Source of the DNA: an uncultured Lachnospiraceae bacterium | GTDB taxonomy: Bacteria > Bacillota > Clostridia > Lachnospirales > Lachnospiraceae | Reading direction: 5' to 3' | Assembly (NCBI GenBank): GCA_937885345.1 | Contig: CAKZZH010000106.1 | Location: 1 to 5,216, forward strand | DNA: 5,216 nucleotides | The notes under the pieces: generated by a model | Told to the model about the DNA's origin: nothing | What the model saw: only the letters and a program-made list of their open reading frames with translations | The model's database searches: none | Part shown: positions 1-5,216 of the stretch, in pieces | Layout: the number at the start of each line of letters is the position of its first letter | Position numbering within the stretch: position 1 is the first letter of the stretch | Translations under genes and position numbers: made by a program

Positions 1-2
1 CA

Positions 3-818
3 CCAAAGGAAAAAGAAGAACTTGAAGAAAAGTGGGTTAACAAATCCTTTGTTATAGATCATAACGGAAAGTGGGAGGATGCGCTGGTAATCAATGACGT
101 TGCATACGAAGACTATCCTTTCCTTGAATCCGCCGAGATCAAGTCCGTTGCGGCTCTTTCTGTTCCTACCGCAGGCGACTACATCGCAATCTATCTCATA
201 ATGAGCAAGGAGTATAATCTGTTTACACAATATGAACAGTTCTTTAAGACTTTCTTTAATCAGATTGTCGTTATGATCGATAACCTCGCACTCTATAAAC
301 AGCTTGAGAATCTTTCGAGAATCGATGGCCTTACCGGACTTTACAACAGACGTTATCTTAATATTTATTTTGAAAAAAATTATATAAACGCGAGCGTAAT
401 AAAGCCTGTTTGTGCAATGCTTATGGATATAGATAAATTCAAGAGTATCAATGATACATACGGACATCTTTTCGGAGACCAGGCTCTTAAGGTTGTATCA
501 TCGATCATCAATGAAGAGGCTGCCCTGTATCATGGTAAAGCTTTCAGATACGGCGGTGAGGAGTTCGTTGTACTTATCGATGATATTGATTCCAATCAAG
601 GCTTTAAGATCGCAGAGGAGATCAGAGAGAGAATCGCTGCGACTCCGATCACTTATAACAAACTTACGATTAACGCGCAGGTCAGTATAGGTATAACCGC
701 ATATCCCGGAATCACCACTGATATTACTCATATTATTGACAGAGCCGATAAAGCTATGTATTATTCCAAAGAGCATGGTCGTAACCAGACTACATTGGAT
801 ACGGGAGATGTACTCTGA
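3..818 (+). CDS. GAF-GGDEF diguanylate cyclase, 3' portion (open at left edge)
   Basis: The reading frame is open from the left edge, so the N-terminus is missing; 271 residues are visible. An internal ATG at 201 exists but lies inside a domain and is not the start. Residues 1 to about 95 resemble the end of a GAF sensor domain (an AALSVP strand, then a long helix ending in DNLALYKQLE). A GGDEF domain follows from about residue 105 (DGLTGLYNRR). The active-site loop is intact as RYGGEEF (GGEEF at residues 184-188, bases 552-566), and the metal-binding Asp of MDIDKFKSIND is present at residue 142. The protein should condense two GTP into cyclic di-GMP in the cytoplasm, controlled by whatever the GAF and missing N-terminus sense. 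The RxxD inhibitory site expected just before the loop is replaced by LYHG (residues 175-178), so classical product inhibition seems absent. The stop TGA overlaps the next start by one base. The family is certain; the signal sensed is unknown. Confidence 0.93.
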   Translation, partial: PKEKEELEEKWVNKSFVIDHNGKWEDALVINDVAYEDYPFLESAEIKSVAALSVPTAGDYIAIYLIMSKEYNLFTQYEQFFKTFFNQIVVMIDNLALYKQLENLSRIDGLTGLYNRRYLNIYFEKNYINASVIKPVCAMLMDIDKFKSINDTYGHLFGDQALKVVSSIINEEAALYHGKAFRYGGEEFVVLIDDIDSNQGFKIAEEIRERIAATPITYNKLTINAQVSIGITAYPGITTDITHIIDRADKAMYYSKEHGRNQTTLDTGDVL

Positions 819-1615
819 TGAGAATGATGAGCCTTTCCAGCGGAAGCAGCGGCAACTGTATTTACGTCGGAAGCGAGAATACACATATTTTAATAGATGT
901 CGGGATCAGCAGAAAGGCTGTTCTTGAAGGGCTTGACAAGCTTGACCTTTCTCTTGATGATATTGACGCAATTCTTATAACTCATGAACATGACGATCAT
1001 ATAAAAGGACTCGGCGTCATTGAAAGATGCCGCAGAATTCCCGTATTTTCCGCAAAAGGAACAATTGATTATCTTGAGAAATGTGATAGAATCGGAAGGG
1101 TCCCGGAAGAAATCTACAATTCCTTTATTGCCGGGGATTCTTTTACAATAGGAGATCTTGAGATTTCATCCACCAAGATTTCACATGATGCCGCAGATCC
1201 GGTTGCGTATGTTGCCGGCCATGCAGATAAGAGAGCCGGCGTACTTACGGATCTCGGTAAATATGATGATAGTATCGTTAAGGATTTTAAGAACCTTGAT
1301 GCAATGGTGCTTGAATCCAATCATGATGTAAATATGCTTTTGAACGGGCCTTACACATATCCCTTAAAACAGCGTATTATCGGGGATAAAGGACATCTTT
1401 CGAATGAAAGCTGCGGAAGGCTTCTGTGCGAACTCTTAAACGACCATATGCGAAAGGTGCTTTTGGGACATCTGAGCAGGGAAAATAATTTTCCGGAGCT
1501 CGCTTATGAAACGGTAAAATGCGAGATAAACCTCGGCGATAATGAATTTAAGGCTTCGGATTTTGATATTTCTGTAGCACCGAGAAATCAAGCATCGGAT
1601 ATAATTAATTTCTAA
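818..1615 (+). CDS. YycJ/WalJ-like MBL-fold metallohydrolase
   Basis: A 265-residue protein of the metallo-beta-lactamase fold, close to the usual length of the YycJ/WalJ family (about 264). It opens with the family's LSSGSSGNCIYV segment, and the di-metal motif THEHDDH is at residues 55-61. Further likely ligand regions are SHDAADP (His123), TDLG (144-147), ESNHD (166-170) and two GHLS segments near residues 192 and 217, the second continuing as GHLSRENN. In Bacillus-type bacteria the family sits beside the WalRK two-component system and has been linked to DNA repair and to coordinating cell division with replication; nuclease activity is likely but not proven by this sequence. Here there is no walRK; the gene follows a cyclic di-GMP synthase. 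The start at 818 overlaps the upstream TGA (TGATG), which suggests translational coupling. A GGGAG at 803-807 could serve as ribosome binding site. ATGs at 824 and 827 are alternative starts nearer the conserved sequence. Confidence 0.92.
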   Translation: MRMMSLSSGSSGNCIYVGSENTHILIDVGISRKAVLEGLDKLDLSLDDIDAILITHEHDDHIKGLGVIERCRRIPVFSAKGTIDYLEKCDRIGRVPEEIYNSFIAGDSFTIGDLEISSTKISHDAADPVAYVAGHADKRAGVLTDLGKYDDSIVKDFKNLDAMVLESNHDVNMLLNGPYTYPLKQRIIGDKGHLSNESCGRLLCELLNDHMRKVLLGHLSRENNFPELAYETVKCEINLGDNEFKASDFDISVAPRNQASDIINF

Positions 1616-1626
1616 GGAGAACCAAA

Positions 1627-1899
1627 ATGGATAAAGTTATCATAACAGTTGTAGGTAAAGATACCGTTGGCATCATTGCAAGAGTTTGTACATATCTTGC
1701 CGAGAATAAGATAAATATTCTTGATATTTCACAGACCATCGTCGATGAATATTTTAATATGATGATGATCGTTGATATCAAGAAAGCTGCCAAAAATGTG
1801 GGCGATATTATCGAGGATCTTGATAAGATCGGTGAAGATATCGGCGTTGTGATCAAGTGTCAGCGTGAAGAAATTTTCGATAAAATGCACAGAATCTAA
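1627..1899 (+). CDS. ACT domain-containing protein, UPF0237 family
   Basis: A 90-residue protein that is essentially one ACT domain. It opens with VIITVVGKDTVGIIARV, the first strand and helix of the ACT fold, in which the glycine-rich turn normally contacts an amino-acid-like ligand; the next strand is INILDISQTIV. The length is normal for the family, which is related to the GcvR-type regulatory ACT proteins. No catalytic domain is attached, so it probably binds a small ligand and regulates a partner; the ligand is unknown. A strong ribosome binding site AAGGAGA (1614-1620) overlaps the stop of the preceding gene and fixes the ATG at 1627. The UPF0210 gene starts 23 bp after its stop. This two-gene order is widely conserved among Firmicutes and other bacteria and suggests the two products act together. 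Confidence 0.92.
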   Translation: MDKVIITVVGKDTVGIIARVCTYLAENKINILDISQTIVDEYFNMMMIVDIKKAAKNVGDIIEDLDKIGEDIGVVIKCQREEIFDKMHRI

Positions 1900-1922
1900 G
1901 CAGCAAACAGGAGGATCATTTT

Positions 1923-3287
1923 ATGATCAACATATATGAAGTAAACGAAACCAACGCGATGATCGAGAAAGAGAATCTCGATGTCCGCACGATCACAATG
2001 GGCATCAGCCTCCTTGATTGCGCCGATTCTTCGCTTGAGGTTACCAAGGACAAAATCCACAAGAAGATTACATCCTATGCCAAAGATCTTGTTAAGACGG
2101 GTAAGGATATAGAGCGTGAATTCGGTATACCTATTGTAAACAAAAGAATTTCCATAACCCCGATCGCACTTGTCGGTAACAGTTGCTGCAAGAGCAGTGA
2201 TGATTATGTAGAACTTGCAAAAGTACTTGATAAGGCTGCGCATGAGGTCGGTGTGAATTTTATAGGCGGCTATTCCGCTATTGTAAGCAAGGGTATGACA
2301 CATGCCGACGAGCTTTTTATCGAGTCGATACCTAAGGCTCTTGCAGAGACTGAACTTATTTGCAGTTCGGTTAATGTAGGCTCGACCAAGACGGGTATCA
2401 ATATGGATGCCGTAAGAATGCTCGGAAATATCATCAAAGAAACTGCAATGCTTACCAAGGATAATAATTCGATAGGATGCGCCAAATTCGTAGCGCTTTG
2501 TAATGCTCCGGATGACAATCCTTTTATGGCCGGTGCATTTCACGGCGTATCGGAAGCAGAAGCAATAATAAATGTCGGTGTCAGCGGGCCCGGCGTTGTT
2601 AAATATGCGATCAAAGACCTTAAGGATGCAACATGGGAAGTACTTTGTGAGACCATTAAGAAAACCGCCTTTAAGATCACAAGAGTCGGTCAGCTCGTTG
2701 CACAGGAAGCTTCCGCAAGGCTCGGTGTTCCTTTCGGTATCATCGATCTCTCGCTTGCTCCTACGCCTGCGATCGGTGATTCGGTTGCCGACATTCTCGA
2801 GGCTATCGGACTCGAGAGAACAGGTGCACCCGGCACAACCGCAGCACTTGCGATGCTCAACGACCAGGTTAAAAAAGGCGGTGTTATGGCATCATCGTAT
2901 GTCGGCGGACTCTCGGGTGCTTTTATTCCGGTAAGTGAGGATCAGGGAATGATCGATGCAGTGAATGCAGGCTCCCTTACGATAGAGAAGCTTGAAGCAA
3001 TGACATGTGTCTGCTCGGTAGGTCTTGATATGATCGCAATTCCCGGAGACACAAGCGCTGCAACCATTTCCGGTATTATTGCGGATGAAGCCGCGATCGG
3101 TATGGTTAATCAGAAGACCACTGCGGTCAGAGTTATTCCTGCATACAATAAAGGTGTAGGCGATCAGGTTGAGTTCGGAGGACTTCTTGGATATGCACCG
3201 ATAATGCCGGTCAATACATTCGGCTGCGAGACCTTTGTAAACAGGAAGGGGAGAATCCCTGCGCCGATTCATTCATTCAAGAATTAA
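1923..3287 (+). CDS. UPF0210 / PFL family protein
   Basis: A full-length 454-residue member of UPF0210 (DUF711, 'PFL family'), whose usual length is about 450. The start MINIYEVNET is typical. Recognisable conserved stretches are LVGNSCCKSSDDY (83-95), NPFMAGAFHGVSEAEA (199-214), VGVSGPGVV (218-226), IDLSLAPTPAIGDSVADILE (274-293), GAPGTTAAL (301-309), CVCSVGLDMIAIPGDT (362-377) and EFGGLLGYAPI (417-427). The family has a fold related to pyruvate formate-lyase-type barrels, but I see no glycyl-radical motif that would make it an active radical enzyme, and its biochemical role is not established. The ribosome binding site AGGAGG at 1909-1914 lies 8 bases before the ATG. It is the last gene of the + strand unit and is convergent with the gene to its right. 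Its partner is very probably the ACT protein just upstream. Confidence 0.94.
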   Translation: MINIYEVNETNAMIEKENLDVRTITMGISLLDCADSSLEVTKDKIHKKITSYAKDLVKTGKDIEREFGIPIVNKRISITPIALVGNSCCKSSDDYVELAKVLDKAAHEVGVNFIGGYSAIVSKGMTHADELFIESIPKALAETELICSSVNVGSTKTGINMDAVRMLGNIIKETAMLTKDNNSIGCAKFVALCNAPDDNPFMAGAFHGVSEAEAIINVGVSGPGVVKYAIKDLKDATWEVLCETIKKTAFKITRVGQLVAQEASARLGVPFGIIDLSLAPTPAIGDSVADILEAIGLERTGAPGTTAALAMLNDQVKKGGVMASSYVGGLSGAFIPVSEDQGMIDAVNAGSLTIEKLEAMTCVCSVGLDMIAIPGDTSAATISGIIADEAAIGMVNQKTTAVRVIPAYNKGVGDQVEFGGLLGYAPIMPVNTFGCETFVNRKGRIPAPIHSFKN

Positions 3288-3331
3288 GCGACTTAAGAAT
3301 CGATATGTCTGCGGTCGCAGAATACTTAAGA
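3288..3331. other. convergent intergenic spacer with small inverted repeats
   Basis: This spacer separates the UPF0210 stop from the stop of the convergent TmcAL fragment. It contains a perfect inverted repeat TCTGC-GGTC-GCAGA (3308-3321). Two copies of the palindrome CTTAAG (3292-3297 and 3325-3330) flank it and can pair with each other as an outer stem. A shared transcription terminator for the two converging genes would be expected here. However, neither strand shows the T-run of a standard Rho-independent terminator, so this reading is weak. Confidence 0.3.
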
Positions 3332-3841
3332 TCACATGATAACAGGGCGGTGTCGATAGTCATCGCCTATTATTATGCCGGTTTCACGGTGAAATACATT
3401 ATTATAAATAAGTGAGGCATTATGCGTAACAGGCTCCAAAATATCCGTTTTACCGGGATTGGTAATAAGCGATATGCCTGTATTTTTCTTGATCCCATTA
3501 AGGAAATGCCTGCCGGTATCATTAAAGGCAAGAACTTTGACACCTCCCGTAAAATGCGAATCCTTGCGGATCCCAAGCAGAATATGATAAAGCATTCTTG
3601 CGGCTCTTGTATATGTTATATTCCTGGTTTTAAGAAGCATGGGAATATCTGCATTCTTTTCACTTACGGCTTTGATAAGCTCGCCGTTATCGATCAGATT
3701 GTTGATCCTGTCGGATACAGATTCGTTTACATCCAGATAATCTGTCAGGTGGTCCCTGTTTGATATAAGTGAATATATAATTAAATCATTAAATGCGAAA
3801 CTCATAAATAAGTTTAGATGTACATATTTTATATAATACAA
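3332..3841 (-). CDS. C-terminal fragment of tRNA(Met) cytidine acetate ligase (TmcAL/YlbM family)
   Basis: About 150-169 residues matching the C-terminal part of the TmcAL (formerly YlbM, DUF795) family, whose full length is about 400. The diagnostic stretch is LKTRNITYTRAARMLYHILL (70-89), followed by VKVLAFNDTGRHFLNGIKK (101-119), SLITNPGK (124-131), NASLIYN (141-147) and a terminal HRPVIM before the TGA stop at 3332-3334. The family uses ATP and acetate to make N4-acetylcytidine at the wobble position of elongator tRNA(Met). The N-terminal nucleotidyltransferase half, with its ATP-binding HxGH-type motif, is absent. The open frame simply runs into AT-rich DNA and has only a TTG codon near 3841 as nominal start. 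Family resemblance becomes unconvincing before about residue 13 (near base 3803). The truncation coincides with the composition change, so the missing part was probably lost by the join and not by decay. The fragment itself has no frameshift or stop. It should not encode a functional enzyme here. Confidence 0.8.
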   Translation of the reverse strand: MYYIKYVHLNLFMSFAFNDLIIYSLISNRDHLTDYLDVNESVSDRINNLIDNGELIKAVSEKNADIPMLLKTRNITYTRAARMLYHILLGIRKDSHFTGGVKVLAFNDTGRHFLNGIKKNTGISLITNPGKTDILEPVTHNASLIYNNVFHRETGIIIGDDYRHRPVIM

Positions 3842-3860
3842 TATTACCTTCTTTCTTTTA
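3800..3860. other. junction between bacterial-type and ciliate-type DNA
   Basis: To the left, the sequence is moderately AT-rich and encodes a recognisable bacterial protein; to the right it is overwhelmingly A and T and encodes a MORN protein. The exact breakpoint cannot be placed because the end of the bacterial gene is itself AT-rich. Protein resemblance is lost near 3803, and typical low-complexity AT sequence is established by about 3845. I see no insertion-sequence end, integrase site, target duplication or obvious repeat at the boundary. It is best read as a chimeric join or an insertion edge. Confidence 0.7.
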
Positions 3861-3878
3861 TATTTTTTAACACAATTT

Positions 3879-5075
3879 TTATCCTTTATTTTTATTATCT
3901 CTACCAGTTTCTTCTCCAGATGAATATTCAGTTATTTTTTTTTCATATCTTTTAATATTAAGATTAAATGCTTCATAATCAGGGGTTTCTTTTGTTTCAT
4001 CTATCATTTTTTGTATTTTATTTTGCAAATTTTCATCTTCGATAGTTTTTATTAATTTCCCTGAATTCCACTGGCAATATTTAAAACTATTATTACTTTT
4101 TAATATTCCATTTCCTTCTTGTCTTCCTGATTTCCAAAATCCTTCATATGAATGGCCTTCTCCCCATAAAAAAACTCCAAATCCTTCTTTTATATTATTA
4201 ACATAATGTCCATAATATTTTTTTTTATCTGGCCATACAAATATTCCATATCCATTCATCTTATTATTAGACCAGTTTCCAACATAAAACCTTCCATCTT
4301 TCCAATGATATGATCCTTCTCCTTTTATTTCATTATAATTAAAATTACCTTCATATACATTTAAGTCTGGGAAAATTAATTTTCCTATTCCATGCTTTTT
4401 GCCATTTTTAAAATTTCCAGTATATCTAGAACCATCTGGATAAGATATATCTCCTAAGCCACTTTGTTTATCTTCTGACCATGAACCTTTATAAGTTGTA
4501 CCATCTAAAGATATATATTTTCCATATCCATTTGATAAATCATTTTTAAAATCTCCTTCATAGACATATCCATTTATATTTAAATATCTTCCTCTTCCTT
4601 CCATTTTATTATTATGAAAAAAACCTTTATATATGCTACCATCTGGTAAATATAATTTTCCAAAACCTTCTCTTAAGTTATTCGAATTAATCATTCCTTT
4701 ATATATACTATTATTATTATATTTAAATGCCCCCATCTTTAGATTTGTATTATTTATATAATAAGTTTCTTTTTCACTTAGTTCGAATCTTGGTAATAAA
4801 TTATTTAATCTTATAATTAATGGATTACTTTCTTGTATATCTGTTTTGTAGTCAAGAGAAATTATTTCTTTTACTTTATAAAAATCTTTTTTCGCATTTA
4901 TTTTGTTTCTTAATAAAGTTCCTCTGAATAAAGATTGAATTTTAATTATCTTATTAATATATACTGGTAAAAGAAATCTTTCTTCTAAATTGAAATCTCT
5001 TTTATTAATATTATTTATATTATTACTTGTACAGCAAGAAATAATTGTGTAATTTTTATTACCAATTGAACCCAT
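3879..5075 (-). CDS. IQ-motif and MORN-repeat protein (ciliate-type), putatively N-myristoylated
   Basis: The first ATG in the frame is at 5073-5075 and gives 398 residues, ending with TAA at 3879-3881. The frame stays open upstream as far as the telomeric repeat but has no earlier ATG. The N-terminus MGSIGNK fits the N-myristoylation consensus (Gly2, Asn6), and Cys14-Cys15 could be palmitoylated, so membrane attachment is plausible. IQSLFRGTLLR (46-56, bases 4908-4940) is a clear IQ motif of the calmodulin- or centrin-binding type. Nine MORN repeats follow, each opening with a Y-x-G core, at residues 125, 149, 172, 195, 218, 241, 264, 287 and 310; the spacing is 23 except for one 24. A charged tail occupies about 333-398. 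MORN arrays form extended beta hairpins and act as scaffolds or lipid-associated dimers in protist cortex and cytoskeleton. No kinase or other enzyme domain is present. Codons are strongly A/T-ending, unlike the bacterial genes, and no intron is apparent. The exact role is unknown. Confidence 0.88.
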   Translation of the reverse strand: MGSIGNKNYTIISCCTSNNINNINKRDFNLEERFLLPVYINKIIKIQSLFRGTLLRNKINAKKDFYKVKEIISLDYKTDIQESNPLIIRLNNLLPRFELSEKETYYINNTNLKMGAFKYNNNSIYKGMINSNNLREGFGKLYLPDGSIYKGFFHNNKMEGRGRYLNINGYVYEGDFKNDLSNGYGKYISLDGTTYKGSWSEDKQSGLGDISYPDGSRYTGNFKNGKKHGIGKLIFPDLNVYEGNFNYNEIKGEGSYHWKDGRFYVGNWSNNKMNGYGIFVWPDKKKYYGHYVNNIKEGFGVFLWGEGHSYEGFWKSGRQEGNGILKSNNSFKYCQWNSGKLIKTIEDENLQNKIQKMIDETKETPDYEAFNLNIKRYEKKITEYSSGEETGRDNKNKG

Positions 5076-5175
5076 TAACTTATTTATTATATTTAATTTT
5101 TTAATCAATCTTAGAATATTATATTTATTTGAATAACATTTAATAAAATTTAATTTCAAGTATATCTTTTTTAAT
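5076..5175 (-). promoter_or_regulatory. very short 5' flank and presumed promoter between gene and telomere
   Basis: Only about 100 bp, nearly all A and T, separate the MORN gene's ATG from the first telomeric unit, so promoter and 5' leader must lie here or extend into the telomere. This is typical of gene-dense ciliate macronuclear chromosomes. I see no distinctive promoter motif that could be told from the general AT background. A five-codon upstream reading frame (ATG at 5137-5139 on the - strand) is probably fortuitous. Confidence 0.4.
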
Positions 5176-5216
5176 GGGGATTGGGGATTGGGGATTGGGG
5201 ATTGGGGATTGGGGAT
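5176..5216 (+). repeat. telomeric repeat (GGGGATT)n at chromosome end
   Basis: Five perfect copies of the 7-base unit GGGGATT and six bases of a sixth run to the last base of the window. They are preceded by AAT, which could be a degenerate extra part-unit. The G-rich strand reads 5' to 3' toward the end, the orientation of a right-hand telomere. The unit resembles the ciliate telomere class (TTGGGG, TTTTGGGG) with one inserted A. It could instead be an internal G-rich satellite, but abrupt onset, perfect period and position at the sequence end favour a telomere. Confidence 0.85.

Noticed and set aside
1896..2543. A 215-codon frame on the - strand inside the UPF0210 gene
   Set aside because: It is antisense to a full-length conserved protein, and its translation shows no domain; it is a by-product of the codon bias of the real gene.
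3422..3763. A 113-codon open frame on the + strand opposite the TmcAL fragment
   Set aside because: It has no good ribosome binding site and no recognisable family, and it lies wholly antisense to the frame that matches TmcAL well.
3800..3860. Transposon or phage integration boundary
   Set aside because: No inverted terminal repeat, target duplication, integrase or tRNA gene is visible on either side.
4080..4703. Possible DNA tandem repeat or CRISPR-like periodicity near 69 bases
   Set aside because: The periodicity comes from the 23-residue MORN units at protein level; the nucleotide units are too diverged to be a DNA repeat array.
5125..5139. Five-codon upstream reading frame before the MORN gene
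   Set aside because: It is too short and too close to the telomere to support; ATG triplets by chance are expected in such AT-rich DNA.
5076..5159. N-terminal extension of the MORN protein from a TTG at 5157-5159
   Set aside because: A nuclear eukaryotic gene would not normally start at TTG; the added 28 residues are low-complexity AT-coded sequence, and the first ATG gives a sensible N-terminus.

Overview
The window holds two unlike kinds of DNA joined end to end. Positions 1 to about 3800 look like a Firmicutes (Clostridia, Lachnospiraceae-like) chromosome. Genes are tightly packed, moderately AT-rich and preceded by AGGAGG-type ribosome binding sites, and the families are typical of that group. 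From about 3800-3860 to the right end the sequence becomes extremely AT-rich and changes style. It carries one MORN-repeat gene with no visible bacterial start signals, then a tandem G-rich repeat of unit GGGGATT that runs off the right end. That part looks like the end of a small ciliate macronuclear chromosome capped by its telomere. A mixed sample of ciliates and bacteria, such as rumen or other gut material, would explain both halves, but that origin is inferred.

Bacterial part, left to right on the + strand: the 3' end of a GAF-GGDEF diguanylate cyclase (open at the left edge); a YycJ/WalJ-like metallo-beta-lactamase-fold hydrolase whose start overlaps the cyclase stop by one base; a small ACT-domain protein (UPF0237); and a UPF0210/PFL-family protein. 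The four genes are separated by 23 bp or less and probably form one transcription unit. UPF0237 and UPF0210 are a conserved gene pair of unknown function. A 44 bp convergent intergenic region follows. After it, on the - strand, comes the C-terminal part of a tRNA(Met) cytidine acetate ligase (TmcAL/YlbM family), which loses its N-terminal half where the composition changes.

Eukaryotic part: a single - strand gene (3879-5075 from its first ATG) encodes a protein of about 398 residues. It has a putative N-myristoylation signal, an adjacent Cys-Cys pair, an IQ calmodulin-binding motif and nine MORN repeats. Its start codon lies only about 100 bp from the telomeric repeat, so promoter and 5' leader must be very compact. 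It is read without any in-frame TAA, TAG or TGA, so the sequence gives no sign of stop-codon reassignment.

The most economical explanation of the whole is a chimeric contig (amplification or assembly join) of a bacterial fragment and a ciliate chromosome end. A real insertion of bacterial DNA into a ciliate chromosome cannot be excluded from sequence alone. I see no undescribed multi-gene defence or mobile system. The novel points are the 7-base telomere unit, the compact chromosome end and the IQ-MORN protein.
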